Part shown: piece after piece, positions 22,955 to 32,079 of the stretch | Layout: every line of letters starts with the position of its first letter | How positions within the stretch are numbered: position 1 is the stretch's first letter | NCBI RefSeq assembly: GCF_005937985.2 | Contig: NZ_CP042172.1 | Location: 2,356,001 to 2,420,000, forward strand | Length of the DNA: 64,000 bases | Direction of reading: 5' to 3' | Source: Arthrobacter sp. KBS0702 | GTDB taxonomy: Bacteria > Actinomycetota > Actinomycetes > Actinomycetales > Micrococcaceae | The notes under the pieces: model-generated | Seen by the model: only the letters and a program-made list of their open reading frames with translations | Databases searched by the model: none | Told to the model about the DNA's origin: nothing | Made by a program: the position numbers and the translations under genes

Positions 22955-24061
22955 CTATTTTTCTTCCAGTCCCAGTTCAGCGGCCACCGTGACGACGTCG
23001 TTGGCAACCTTGACCGGCTGCACGTCACTGCCGTCCTCGGTGCGGAGGGCCCACTGCGGGTCCTTCAGGCCGTGGCCGGTGACCGTGATGACGATGGTCT
23101 TGCCGGAAGGGACCTCGCCGGCCGCGTGCTTCTTGATCAGCCCGGCGACGCCGGCGGCGGAGCCGGGTTCCACGAACACACCTTCGCGGGCGGAGAGCCA
23201 GCGGTGCGCGGCGAGAATTTCCTCGTCGGTGACGGCCTCGATCACGCCGCCGGATTCATCGCGGGCGGCGACGGCGGTATCCCAGGACGCGGGGTTGCCG
23301 ATCCGGATGGCGGTGGCGATGGTGTCCGGCTCCGTGATCGGGTGGCCGGCAACGAACGGCGCGGCGCCGGCGGCCTGGAAGCCCCACATCACCGGCGTCT
23401 TCGTGGCGACGGCGGCCAGGGTCCCGGCGGTGGCGGATTCGTAGGGCGCCGCGTACTCCTTGTAGCCCTTCCAGTACGCGCTGATGTTGCCGGCGTTGCC
23501 AACCGGGAGGACATGGATGTCCGGGGCGTCGCCGAGGGCGTCAACCACCTCGAACGCGCCGGTCTTCTGGCCCTCGATCCGGGCCGGGTTGACCGAGTTG
23601 ACCAGGAACACCGGGTAGGACTCCCCCAGCTTGCGGGCGATGTCGAGGCAGTCGTCGAAGTTGCCGTCCACCTGGAGGAGGGTTGCCCCGTGCGCGATCG
23701 CCTGGCTGAGCTTGCCCATCGAGATCTTGCCCTCAGGTACCAGCACGGCGCACTGCAGCCCGGCCGAGGTGGCGTACGCCGCAGCGGAGGCGGAGGTGTT
23801 GCCGGTGGAGGCGCACACCACGGCCTTGGCACCGGCGTCGACGGCGGCCGTCATGGCCATGGTCATCCCGCGGTCCTTGAAGGATCCGGTCGGGTTCATG
23901 CCCTCGACCTTGAGGTAGACCGTGCAGCCGGTGAGCTCGGAGAGCTTCTGTGCGTGCACGAGCGGGGTGCCGCCCTCGCCGAGGGTGATGACCTTGGTGG
24001 CCTCGGTGACCGGCAGGCGTTCAGCGTATTCGCGGATGACCCCGCGCCATTGGTGAGCCAC
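22955..24061 (-). CDS. thrC: Threonine synthase
   Basis: A 368-residue PLP enzyme that converts O-phosphohomoserine to threonine. The PLP lysine is K62 in [11 protein letters not shown]; the phosphate-binding loop is [11 protein letters not shown]. Length and motifs match the actinobacterial (type 2) threonine synthases. The GTG start directly abuts the hom stop (TAAGTG) and thrB follows after two bases. Confidence 0.97.
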   Translation of the reverse strand: MAHQWRGVIREYAERLPVTEATKVITLGEGGTPLVHAQKLSELTGCTVYLKVEGMNPTGSFKDRGMTMAMTAAVDAGAKAVVCASTGNTSASAAAYATSAGLQCAVLVPEGKISMGKLSQAIAHGATLLQVDGNFDDCLDIARKLGESYPVFLVNSVNPARIEGQKTGAFEVVDALGDAPDIHVLPVGNAGNISAYWKGYKEYAAPYESATAGTLAAVATKTPVMWGFQAAGAAPFVAGHPITEPDTIATAIRIGNPASWDTAVAARDESGGVIEAVTDEEILAAHRWLSAREGVFVEPGSAAGVAGLIKKHAAGEVPSGKTIVITVTGHGLKDPQWALRTEDGSDVQPVKVANDVVTVAAELGLEEK

Positions 24062-25378
24062 TTAGACCCCTTCTACCCGCAGTACGGATGTGACGGTATT
24101 GATGACGTCCAGGCCCTTCACGGCCTGGACGGTTGCTGCCAGTGCGGCTTCGCTCGCACGGTGCGTGACGATCCGCAGCTCCGCCGACTCCGACTGGGTG
24201 TCGGAGCTGCGGTGGATGGTCTGCCGCATGATTTCGATGGAGACGCCGTGCTCGGCGAAGAGCTGCGCGATCCGGGCAAGGACACCGGGCTGGTCCGCGA
24301 CATCGAGGCCGATGTAGTAGCTCGTGACCGCCGAGCTGATCGGCGCCGCGGGGACCTGGCCCGTTGTGGTCTCGGCGCGGCCGGGGCCGTCCAGGACGAG
24401 GCTGCGGGCGGCTGAGACGAGGTCGCCCATCACGGCCGACGCCGTCGGTTTCCCGCCGGCGCCCTGGCCGTAGAACATCAGCTCGCCGGCGTTTTCCGCC
24501 TCGATAAAGACGGCATTGAACGCGCCGTGCACCGCGGCCAGCGGGTGCTCGCGCGGCAGCAGCGTCGGGTGCACGCGGACGGAGACCCCTTCCGCGCTCC
24601 CGGGACCGGTCAGCTTCTCCGCGATCGCCAGCAGCTTGATGACAAAGCCGGCCTCCTTTGCCGCGGCGATGTCCGCCGCCGTGACGGAGCTGATCCCCTC
24701 GCAGTAGACGTCCTCGAGGGCGAAGCGGGTGTGGAAGGACAGCGAGGCGAGGATCGCGGCCTTGGAGGCGGCGTCGTGGCCTTCGACGTCGGCGGTCGGG
24801 TCGGCCTCCGCGTAGCCGAGCCGCTGGGCCTCGGCGAGGGCGTCGGCGAACTGCGCGCCGGTGGTGTCCATCTGGTCCAGGATGAAGTTGGTGGTCCCGT
24901 TGACGATGCCCAGCACGCGGGTGATCCGGTCGCCGGAGAGGCTGTCCCGGATGGGCCGCAGGATGGGGATCGCGCCGGCGACTGCAGCCTCGTAGGACAG
25001 TTGCACGCCCGCTTTATCGGCTTCCTCGTGGAGGATCGGGCCGTCCTTGGCAACCAGGGCCTTGTTGCCGGTGACGACGCAGGCGCCGTTGCGCATGGCG
25101 GCCAGGATCAGGGTTCGGGCCGGTTCGATCCCGCCTATCAATTCGATCACCAGGTCCGCGTCCTTGACCAGAGCCTCGGCGTCCGTGGTGAACAGCTCGC
25201 GGGGAAGGTCGACCTCGCGGGGGGCGTCGACGTTGCGCACGGCGATGCCGGCCAGCTCCAGGCGGGCGCCGGCGCGCGCGGCCAGCATCTCGGCGTCGTC
25301 AATGAGAATCCGCGCAACCTGGGCCCCAACGTTGCCACAGCCCAGCAGGGCCACTTTCAGGGTTCGCAATTCCGTCAT
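24062..25378 (-). CDS. hom: Homoserine dehydrogenase
   Basis: A 438-residue NAD(P)-dependent enzyme that reduces aspartate semialdehyde to homoserine. The Rossmann motif LLGCGNVGAQVARIL is at residues 11-25, the catalytic region GIVNGTTNFIL is in the middle, and a C-terminal ACT domain (about 355-438, DVADQPGVLARIAQLF) is the usual site of threonine feedback. The ATG directly follows the lysA stop (TGAATG). Confidence 0.97.
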   Translation of the reverse strand: MTELRTLKVALLGCGNVGAQVARILIDDAEMLAARAGARLELAGIAVRNVDAPREVDLPRELFTTDAEALVKDADLVIELIGGIEPARTLILAAMRNGACVVTGNKALVAKDGPILHEEADKAGVQLSYEAAVAGAIPILRPIRDSLSGDRITRVLGIVNGTTNFILDQMDTTGAQFADALAEAQRLGYAEADPTADVEGHDAASKAAILASLSFHTRFALEDVYCEGISSVTAADIAAAKEAGFVIKLLAIAEKLTGPGSAEGVSVRVHPTLLPREHPLAAVHGAFNAVFIEAENAGELMFYGQGAGGKPTASAVMGDLVSAARSLVLDGPGRAETTTGQVPAAPISSAVTSYYIGLDVADQPGVLARIAQLFAEHGVSIEIMRQTIHRSSDTQSESAELRIVTHRASEAALAATVQAVKGLDVINTVTSVLRVEGV

Positions 25379-26869
25379 TCAGACTCCCATGTCGCGGTTC
25401 AGCAGATCTTGTTCGGTTTCGCCGCGGACAATGAGCCGGACTGATCCATCGCGTACCGCGACAACGCCCGGCCGGGCCAGATAGTTGTAGTTGCTTGAGA
25501 GGGCCCAGCAGTAGGCGCCGGTCCCCGGTACAGCGAGCAGATCACCGGCTGCCACGTCCTCGGGCAGATATACATCTCTAACAACTATGTCGCCGCTCTC
25601 GCAATGTTTGCCCACCACTCGGGACAGCTGCGGAGCCGCGGCTGACGCGCGGGAGGCAAGAATCGCGGAATAATCCGCGTCGTACAGCACCGGGCGGGCG
25701 TTGTCGCTCATGCCACCGTCCACCGACACATACCGGCGGGGGTACGTAACGTTTTCAGCTGGGTTTTCCGTCTCTCCGCCGGTTTTTCCGCTCGGGGCGT
25801 CCACCCGCACGGTCTTCACGGTGCCGACCTCGTAGAGCGTGAAGGTGCTGGTGCCCACGATCGCGCGGCCAGGTTCGATCGAGATCCGCGGCGCGGTGAT
25901 GCCCAGTTCGGCCACCTTGGCCCGCACGACGGCGGCCATCGCCTGGGCGATCTCCGCCGGCGGGCGCGGGGTGTCCACCGGGGTGTAGGCGATGCCGTAG
26001 CCGCCGCCCAGGTCCAGCTCGGGCAGCACGATGGAGTATTTGGCCTGCATCGCGGCCAGGAAGTCGAGCAACTTCTCGGCGGCGAGGGCGAAGCCGTCCG
26101 GTTCGAAGATCTGGGAGCCGATGTGGCAGTGCAGGCCCAGCAGTTCGATGCTGTCGTGCCCGGCGGCGGCGGCCACGGCCTCCTCGGCGGCGGACAACCC
26201 GGCCTGCTCGGTCGAGTCGCCGGCCATCGAGAGGCCGAACTTCTGGTCCTCATGCGCGGTGGCGATGAATTCGTGTGTGTGCGCGTGCACCCCGGGGGTC
26301 AGCCGCAGCATGACCTTCGCCGTTTCGCCGCGGTTCGCCGCAATGGCGGCCACCCGCTCCAGCTCCGCGAGGCTGTCCACCACGATCCGGCCCAGCCCCA
26401 TGTCCAGGGCGCGGTGGATCTCGCCGTCGGACTTGTTGTTGCCGTGCAGCGCGACAGCGGCGCCGGGAATGCCGGCGCGGGCGGCGACGGCCAGCTCCCC
26501 GCCGGAGGCCGTGTCGAGCCGGAGCCCTTCCTCCTCGACCCAGCGCACGACGGCGGTGCACAGGAACGACTTGCCGGCGTAGTAGACGTCCACTCCCCCG
26601 CAGATGTCCGCGAACGCCTCGTTGAAGGCATCCTGGAACGCCCGGGCGCGGGCACGGAAGTCGGTCTCGCTCATGACGAACAGCGGAGTGCCGAACTGCC
26701 GCTGCAGTTCGCTGACCGGGATGCCGTCGATGGCGAGTTCGCCGCCGTCATTGCGTTCCACACCGGCCGCCCACATCGGCGGGTGCAGGGCGTTGAGGTC
26801 CTCCGGGACGGCCAGCCAGTCCGGGGCGAGCGGTGAGGCTGCAGAGGAGTTGTTGGGGTTCTCGGTCAT
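25379..26869 (-). CDS. lysA: Diaminopimelate decarboxylase
   Basis: A 496-residue fold-III PLP enzyme for the last step of lysine synthesis. The PLP lysine lies in VYYAGKSFLC; GLHCHIGSQI, LDLGGGYGI and the active-site CESGDIV are all present. The start is uncertain: ATG at 26869 gives MTENPNNSS, while a GTG at 26878 would overlap the argS stop (GTGA) and add three residues. The gene lies between argS and hom, so lysine and threonine branch genes share a transcript. Confidence 0.95.
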   Translation of the reverse strand: MTENPNNSSAASPLAPDWLAVPEDLNALHPPMWAAGVERNDGGELAIDGIPVSELQRQFGTPLFVMSETDFRARARAFQDAFNEAFADICGGVDVYYAGKSFLCTAVVRWVEEEGLRLDTASGGELAVAARAGIPGAAVALHGNNKSDGEIHRALDMGLGRIVVDSLAELERVAAIAANRGETAKVMLRLTPGVHAHTHEFIATAHEDQKFGLSMAGDSTEQAGLSAAEEAVAAAAGHDSIELLGLHCHIGSQIFEPDGFALAAEKLLDFLAAMQAKYSIVLPELDLGGGYGIAYTPVDTPRPPAEIAQAMAAVVRAKVAELGITAPRISIEPGRAIVGTSTFTLYEVGTVKTVRVDAPSGKTGGETENPAENVTYPRRYVSVDGGMSDNARPVLYDADYSAILASRASAAAPQLSRVVGKHCESGDIVVRDVYLPEDVAAGDLLAVPGTGAYCWALSSNYNYLARPGVVAVRDGSVRLIVRGETEQDLLNRDMGV

Positions 26870-26874
26870 GGCGT

Positions 26875-28539
26875 TCACATCCGTTCCGGCGCCGAAACGC
26901 CCAGCAGTTCCAGTCCGTTGGCCAGCACCTGGCTGGTGGCATCGTTGAGCCACAGCCGGGTGCGGTTCAGATCGGTGATGGCTTCCTCGCCGAGCGGCGC
27001 CACGCGGCAGGCGTCGTACCAGCGGTGGTAGGCGCCGGCGATGACCTCCAGGTGCCGGGCGACGCGGTGCGGCTCGCGCAGTTCGGCGGCCTTGGCCACA
27101 ATCGAGGGGTAGCTGCCCAGGTGCGAGAGCAGTTCGTTTTCCGTCGCGTGGTCCAGCAGCGCGGCGTCGAAGCTGTCCTGGCCGTCCACCCGGCGCTCGA
27201 CCCCGGCGGCCACGGCGTTGCGCGCGGCGCCGCGGGAGCGGGCGTGTGCGTACTGGACATAGAACACCGGGTTCTCGTTGCTGTGCTTCTTGAGCAGTTC
27301 CGGGTCCAGGGTGAGCGGCGAGTCGGCCGGGAAGCGGGCCAGCGAGTACCGGACGGCATCCTTGCCCAGCCAGGAGATTAGGTCCTTGAGCTCGATGATG
27401 TTGCCGGCACGCTTGGAAAGCTTGGCGCCGTTGACGGAGACGAGCTGGCCGATCAGCACCTCGATGTTGACCTCGGGATCGTCGCCCGCCGCGGCCGCGA
27501 TCGCCTTGAGCCGGTTGATGTAGCCGTGGTGGTCGGCCCCGAGCAGGTAGATCTTCTCGGTGAAGCCGCGGTCCTTCTTGGACAGGTAGTAGGCAGCGTC
27601 GGCCGCGAAGTACGTCGGTTCGCCGTTCGCGCGGATCATCACGCGGTCCTTGTCATCGCCGAAGTCGGTGGTGCGCAGCCAGACCGCGCCGCCGTCGTCG
27701 TAGACGTGGCCCTGTTCCCGGAGCCGGGCGACGGCGTCCGCAATGGCGCCGGCGTCGTGCAGTTCCTGTTCGGAGAAGAAGACGTCGAACTCGACGCCGA
27801 ACTCCGCCAGCGTCTGCTGGATGTCCTTCAGCTGGGCTTTGTAGGCGGCGCCGCGGATCACCGGCAGCGCCGCGACGTCGGTGAGTTCCCGGATGTCCGG
27901 GTGCTGGGTCAGCACTTCGTGGCCGAGGTCCGCGATGTATTCGCCCGGGTAGCCGCCTTCCGGAACGCCGCGGCCGTGCAGCCGGGAGAGCACGGAGTGC
28001 GCGAAGACGTCCATCTGCGAGCCGGCGTCGTTGATGTAGTACTCCGCCGTGACTTTGGCGCCGGAGGCCCGGAGGACGCGGGCGATTGAGTCGCCCAGGG
28101 CGGCCCAGCGGGTGTGGCCGATGTGCAGCGGGCCGGTGGGGTTGGCCGAGACGAACTCCATGTTGACCGTGCGGCCGGCGAGCGCGGTGTTGGTCCCGTA
28201 CGCGGCGCCCGCCTCGACGATGGCCTTCGCGAGCGCACCGGCGGCCGCGGCATCGACGGTGATGTTCAGGAAGCCCGGGCCGGCGATGTCCACGGCGGAG
28301 ACTCCCTCGATGGAGGCCAGCCGCTCGCTTAGCAGTCCGGCAAGCTGCCGCGGGTTGATCCCGGCCGGTTTCGCCAGCTGGAGGGCGATATTGGTGGCCC
28401 AGTCGCCGTGGTCCCTGTTCTTGGGCCGTTCCACGCGCACCGCGTCCGGAATGTCGGCGGCGGCAAGGGCGATTTCACCGGCGGCGACGGCGTCCTTCAG
28501 GCAGGCGGATATGGCGAGGGAGAGTTCTTCTGGGGTCAC
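26875..28539 (-). CDS. argS: Arginyl-tRNA synthetase
   Basis: A 554-residue class I synthetase. The HIGH motif is GPLHIGHTRWA and the KMSKS-like motif is AKLSKRAGN; the N-terminal Add-1 domain and the C-terminal DALR-type anticodon-binding helices are present. The GTG start is exactly six bases after TAGGCT, so the message is probably leaderless. A tRNA-Arg gene lies divergently 170 bases away. It is the first gene of argS-lysA-hom-thrC-thrB. Confidence 0.97.
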   Translation of the reverse strand: MTPEELSLAISACLKDAVAAGEIALAAADIPDAVRVERPKNRDHGDWATNIALQLAKPAGINPRQLAGLLSERLASIEGVSAVDIAGPGFLNITVDAAAAGALAKAIVEAGAAYGTNTALAGRTVNMEFVSANPTGPLHIGHTRWAALGDSIARVLRASGAKVTAEYYINDAGSQMDVFAHSVLSRLHGRGVPEGGYPGEYIADLGHEVLTQHPDIRELTDVAALPVIRGAAYKAQLKDIQQTLAEFGVEFDVFFSEQELHDAGAIADAVARLREQGHVYDDGGAVWLRTTDFGDDKDRVMIRANGEPTYFAADAAYYLSKKDRGFTEKIYLLGADHHGYINRLKAIAAAAGDDPEVNIEVLIGQLVSVNGAKLSKRAGNIIELKDLISWLGKDAVRYSLARFPADSPLTLDPELLKKHSNENPVFYVQYAHARSRGAARNAVAAGVERRVDGQDSFDAALLDHATENELLSHLGSYPSIVAKAAELREPHRVARHLEVIAGAYHRWYDACRVAPLGEEAITDLNRTRLWLNDATSQVLANGLELLGVSAPERM

Positions 28540-28545
28540 GGCTCC

Positions 28546-28551
28546 AGCCTA
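28546..28551 (-). promoter_or_regulatory. -10 element of argS (TAGGCT), leaderless start
   Basis: TAGGCT is followed by GGAGCC and then the GTG of argS. With initiation at the usual distance from the -10, the first transcribed base is the start codon. Confidence 0.6.
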
Positions 28552-28666
28552 CCGGGGGCCCGCAGTCCCGCGGAATTTTCCCGCCGTCATCTTCTCCCGC
28601 GCGCCTCCCGGGATGGCACCCGGCGGACCCGGGCAGGCGGTTTTCCTTTGGAGCCCACCTTCCTGC

Positions 28667-28672
28667 TAAGCT
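28667..28672 (+). promoter_or_regulatory. Candidate -10 for tRNA-Arg (TAAGCT)
   Basis: TAAGCT lies 37 bases before the mature tRNA end, a normal distance for a tRNA promoter. No clear -35. Confidence 0.4.
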
Positions 28673-28709
28673 CTAGGACGTCCCGCCGGTAACGGCAGGA
28701 TCCCTGATT

Positions 28710-28782
28710 GCCCTCGTAGCTCAGGGGATAGAGCGTCTGCCTCCGGAGCAGAAGGTCGTAGGTTCGAATCCTATCGAGGGCA
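28710..28782 (+). tRNA. tRNA-Arg (anticodon CCG)
   Basis: The 73-base cloverleaf is complete. The acceptor stem is GCCCTCG pairing with CGAGGGC, discriminator A at 28782. The anticodon stem is TCTGC/GCAGA with loop CTCCGGA, so the anticodon CCG is at 28743-28745 and reads CGG arginine codons. The T arm has GGTTCGAATCC. The 3' CCA is not encoded (ACCG follows). It lies beside argS, whose enzyme charges it. Confidence 0.97.
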
Positions 28783-28787
28783 CCGAC

Positions 28788-28823
28788 AAAACCCCGCCGT
28801 TTCAGCGAAACGGCGGGGTTTTT
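28788..28823 (+). terminator. Intrinsic terminator after tRNA-Arg
   Basis: A perfect stem of about 16 bp (AAAACCCCGCCGTTTC with its complement) closes a three-base loop (AGC) and ends in TTTTT. It starts five bases after the tRNA and may also stop traffic from the convergent isochorismatase gene. Confidence 0.9.
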
Positions 28824-28868
28824 GCGTTCAGTCCCAAGGCCCGTCGGCGCCTTCGCCCGTCCGCGGGA

Positions 28869-29474
28869 CTAGGTCAGCCGGCTGGAGAATTCCTCTCCGG
28901 TCATCGGGGTGGAGAACATCGGATAGTCGTACGCGATCGCGTTGTCGTGTTCCTCAACCGAGGTCGCTGCGACGCAGTCGCTGAGCGTCACCACCTGGTA
29001 CCCGTTCTCGTAGCCGCTGCGCATGGTCGATTCGACGCAGCAGTTGGTCAGGAACCCGCCGAGGGCAATCGTGGTGATGCCTTTACTCCGCAGGATGAAG
29101 TCCAGGTTTGTGCTGGCGAAGGTGTCCAGGCCCCGCTTGCCTTCAATGACGATGTCGCCCTCGGCCGGCGCCAGTTCGTCGATGATGGCCGCACCCCAGG
29201 TTCCCTTGACAAACACGCCACCGTCCACGACGCCCTTGAGGATTCCGTATGGATGCTTGCCAAGCTCGTTGTATCCCTCGGCAAAAGTGATGGGCGCGTG
29301 CATGACCGTGGCACCGGCCGCGCGCGCGGCCTCTACCACGCGGGCCGTGTTGGCGAGCATGTCCGTTTTTTCCATGACCGGTCGGACCGCGTCGTGCAGG
29401 CCGCCGCCCTCGGACGTGAAGTCATTCTGGTATTCGATGAGTACAACGGCGGTGGTGTTCGGATCGAACTTCAA
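28869..29474 (-). CDS. Isochorismatase-family cysteine hydrolase
   Basis: A 201-residue alpha/beta hydrolase-like protein. The start is read as TTG at 29474 because AGGAGG lies five bases upstream (29480-29485); the frame is open further upstream without a better site. The family triad is visible: D near residue 18 (LIEYQNDFTSEGG), K in VFVKGTWGAAI, and the catalytic cysteine in GGFLTNCCVESTMRSGYENGY. The preceding GxxT and following CV..T pattern define the family. Substrates range from isochorismate to nicotinamide and ureido compounds; this one is unknown. Confidence 0.87.
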   Translation of the reverse strand: MKFDPNTTAVVLIEYQNDFTSEGGGLHDAVRPVMEKTDMLANTARVVEAARAAGATVMHAPITFAEGYNELGKHPYGILKGVVDGGVFVKGTWGAAIIDELAPAEGDIVIEGKRGLDTFASTNLDFILRSKGITTIALGGFLTNCCVESTMRSGYENGYQVVTLSDCVAATSVEEHDNAIAYDYPMFSTPMTGEEFSSRLT

Positions 29475-29584
29475 GGCATCCTCCTGGTCGGCGGTGGACC
29501 GCGGGCGGCACTGCCGACGGTCGAGGTCAGAGTAGCCGCCGCCCCGTGCACCGGACAAGGGCCCGGTCCCGGATTCGCCGCGGC

Positions 29585-30562
29585 TCAGGCGCCGGCGCGG
29601 CTCTCGCCCGCGTCGAAGTCCAGGGCAGCCTCGTCCGGTGTGGCGAGGGTCAGCACGGCTTCCTCCACCGTCGCGCGGTCCTCCAGCTCGCGCTCTATCC
29701 GGCGCAGTGCCACGGCCACTTCATGTTCCGGGTGGTCTCCCTGCAGGTCGACGGCGGCGACGAGGTACAGCTTGCGCGGTCCGACGAACTCCAGGTGCAG
29801 GTAGGTGAGCCGGGCAATCTCCCGGTGTTCCAGCACCCGGCGGGCCATCGACCGTTCGATGTCCGGGGTGACGCCCTGGCCCACCAGGAAGCGCCGGTTG
29901 CGGTCGATCAGCACGACGGCGACGACGGCCAGCAGCACGCCGACGATGATCGAGCCCACGGCATCGGGCACCGGCGAGCCTGTGACCTGGTGAAGGAATA
30001 CCCCGGCAAAGGCGACGACCAGGCCGATCAGGGCCGCGGCGTCCTCCGCGAACACGGCGCGCAGCGTGGGATCGGAGCTGATCAGGACCTGTTCCAGGGT
30101 GTGCCGTTCCAGCTGGTGAGCCGCCTTCCGGGTCTGGCGGAACGCCTGTGTGAAGGAGATCCCCTCGAAGACGAAAGCGGCGGCCAGGACCACGTAGGCC
30201 ACCGCGAAGTCGGCGGCAGGCTCAGGGGTGATGAGCTGTTGGATGCCGTGCATGATGGAGACCACCGCGCCGGCGGTGAAGAGTCCGAAGGCCGCAAACA
30301 TCGACCACACGTAGGCTTCCCGGCCGTAGCCCATGGGGTGGCTCTTGTCCCGCGGCCGGGCGGACCGCCGTTCGGCGAAGAACAGGAACACCTGGTTCCC
30401 GGTGTCCGCCCAGGAGTGCGCGGCCTCTGCCGTCATCGAGGCCGACCCGGTGAGGAGCGCGGCCACCGTTTTTGCCGCGGCCACGAGGAAATTCGCCGCG
30501 AAGGCGATGATCACCGTCAGCAGGGTCGACCCGGGCTTCTTGTTCTTCTCCGATTGCGCCAT
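29585..30562 (-). CDS. Cation diffusion facilitator (CDF) family transporter
   Basis: A 325-residue protein with five to six membrane helices and a cytoplasmic C-terminal domain (about residues 235-325). The transport-site pattern EAAHSWADTGNQ (H and D four residues apart) and the second-site AEDAAALIG fit the CDF mechanism of zinc or other divalent-cation efflux by proton exchange. The motif HPMGYGREAYVWSM places it with the SLC30A9-like branch. The ATG at 30562 lies six bases after TACGGT, which makes this start more likely than longer ones. It is divergent from the M4 protease gene. Confidence 0.9.
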   Translation of the reverse strand: MAQSEKNKKPGSTLLTVIIAFAANFLVAAAKTVAALLTGSASMTAEAAHSWADTGNQVFLFFAERRSARPRDKSHPMGYGREAYVWSMFAAFGLFTAGAVVSIMHGIQQLITPEPAADFAVAYVVLAAAFVFEGISFTQAFRQTRKAAHQLERHTLEQVLISSDPTLRAVFAEDAAALIGLVVAFAGVFLHQVTGSPVPDAVGSIIVGVLLAVVAVVLIDRNRRFLVGQGVTPDIERSMARRVLEHREIARLTYLHLEFVGPRKLYLVAAVDLQGDHPEHEVAVALRRIERELEDRATVEEAVLTLATPDEAALDFDAGESRAGA

Positions 30563-30568
30563 TGGCCT

Positions 30569-30574
30569 ACCGTA
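30569..30574 (-). promoter_or_regulatory. -10 of the CDF gene (TACGGT), leaderless start
   Basis: TACGGT, then AGGCCA, then the ATG: the six-base spacing implies initiation at the start codon. Confidence 0.5.
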
Positions 30575-30638
30575 TCCAACCGGCAGGCTCCTGCAGGCCC
30601 AGGGTTCCCAAACCCTGCCAAATGTCGGCGGCCCCTCG

Positions 30639-30644
30639 TAGTCT
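30639..30644 (+). promoter_or_regulatory. Candidate -10 of the protease-emfourin operon (TAGTCT)
   Basis: TAGTCT would start a transcript near 30651, leaving a 25-base leader that includes the ribosome binding site AAGGGG (30664-30669). Confidence 0.45.
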
Positions 30645-30675
30645 GTTGGCATCGGCAGAAGCTAAGGGGTCTCAT

Positions 30676-31737
30676 ATGTACTGCTCCATCATCCCGCCCT
30701 ACCTGTTGCGCCGGCTGGCGGCACAGCACCACGAACCACGGCTCCAATTGGCGGCCCGCGCCGCGAAGGAAGCCCTGCAGCACGTCAAGAGTTTCCAGGC
30801 GTCGCGCGCGGCACCGGCGGCCGCCGCGCCCCCGGGGCTGCGGCAGCTCACGCCGGGGCCGCCCCAGCGCACTATCTACGATGCGAAAGCCTCCGAGGAA
30901 CTCCCGGGCGTGCTGCTGCGCAGGGAAGGCGAACCCGCCACCGGTGATCCGGCCGCGGACGAGGCATATGACGGCCTGGGCCACACGCACCGGCTGTACG
31001 CGGAGGCGTTCGGCCGGAACTCCATTGACGGCAACGGCCTGCCCCTGGACGCCACGGTGCACTTCGGCCATCTGTACGACAACGCTTTCTGGGACGGCCG
31101 GCAGATGGTCTTCGGCGACGGCGACGGCCAGGTCTTCAACCGCTTCACGGCTTCCCTCAGCGTGATCGGCCACGAACTCGCCCACGGCGTCACCCAGTAC
31201 TCCGCCGGGCTCGCGTACCGCAACCAGGCCGGTGCCCTCAACGAATCCCTCTCGGACGTTTTCGGCGCCCTCGTGGAGCAATACGTCAGGCAGCAGTCCG
31301 CGGCCGAGGCCAGCTGGCTGATCGGCGAAGGTCTCTTCACCGGGCAGGTGCAGGGCACGGCACTGCGCTCCATGAAGGCCCCGGGAACGGCGTACGACGA
31401 CGACGTGCTGGGCAAGGATCCGCAGCCGGACTCGATGGACGGCTATGTCCACACCAGCGCAGACAACGGCGGGGTGCACCTGAACTCGGGCATTCCCAAT
31501 CGCGCGTTCTGCGTTGTCGCGACCACGCTGGGCGGCAATGCTTGGGAAGCCCCCGGACACATCTGGTACGACACCCTGACGGGAGGGTCGCTGCCGGCCG
31601 CGGCCACATTCAGCGCGTTCGCCAAGGCCACGACGGCGTCCGCCAAGGAACTCTACGGGGCAGAATCCCGGGAGCATGACGCCGTTCGGCAGGCGTGGGA
31701 AACTGTGAAGGTAAAGTACCCGGGAGTGAGGCGCTAG
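30676..31737 (+). CDS. Protealysin-like M4 metalloprotease
   Basis: A 353-residue zinc protease without signal peptide. The ATG at 30676 follows AAGGGG by six bases. The short N-terminal propeptide carries the PP(x)L motif characteristic of protealysins (SIIPPYLLRRL, residues 4-13). The catalytic domain has H166ELAH170 as zinc ligands and base, the third ligand E190 in ALNESLSDVFG, and the C-terminal histidine in GGVHLNSGIPNRAF. Protealysins of Serratia have the same layout and are encoded with an inhibitor, as is this one: the next gene is emfourin. Cellular location is uncertain given the lack of a classical export signal. Confidence 0.94.
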   Translation: MYCSIIPPYLLRRLAAQHHEPRLQLAARAAKEALQHVKSFQASRAAPAAAAPPGLRQLTPGPPQRTIYDAKASEELPGVLLRREGEPATGDPAADEAYDGLGHTHRLYAEAFGRNSIDGNGLPLDATVHFGHLYDNAFWDGRQMVFGDGDGQVFNRFTASLSVIGHELAHGVTQYSAGLAYRNQAGALNESLSDVFGALVEQYVRQQSAAEASWLIGEGLFTGQVQGTALRSMKAPGTAYDDDVLGKDPQPDSMDGYVHTSADNGGVHLNSGIPNRAFCVVATTLGGNAWEAPGHIWYDTLTGGSLPAAATFSAFAKATTASAKELYGAESREHDAVRQAWETVKVKYPGVRR

Positions 31738-31779
31738 CCGCGTTCCGGCAGATACCAGTCCGATCCAGATCCGAGTCCG

Positions 31780-32079
31780 ATGAAAATTACTGTCCAGCGC
31801 AGCGGCGGCGTGGCCGGCATGAAGCGGACGTGGACCGTCAGTCCCGAACCGCCTGAGGACATCGACCGCTGGCAACCGCTCATCGAAGCGTGCCCATGGG
31901 ACGCCGTCGCCGGGCTCAGCGGGACCACCGGCCAGCCGGACCGGTTCATGTACAGCATCCGGGCCGATCAGCGCCGGGCGGTCCTGCCGGAGCACGAGCT
32001 GACCGGTCCGTGGCGCGAGCTCGTCGAATGCGCCCGCGCTGCTGCCGAGGCGCCCGGGCCGAACGGCCAGCGCGGTTAG
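31780..32079 (+). CDS. Emfourin-like inhibitor of protealysin-type proteases
   Basis: A 99-residue acidic protein that begins MKITVQRSGGVAGMKRTWTV and contains DRFMYSI and LPEHELTGPWREL. Emfourin of Serratia proteamaculans is a protein of the same length class, with the same start and the same position after a protealysin gene, and it inhibits the protease by slow tight binding. The 42-base spacer suggests one operon. The stop codon overlaps the convergent GlxA-like gene by four bases. Confidence 0.85.
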   Translation: MKITVQRSGGVAGMKRTWTVSPEPPEDIDRWQPLIEACPWDAVAGLSGTTGQPDRFMYSIRADQRRAVLPEHELTGPWRELVECARAAAEAPGPNGQRG

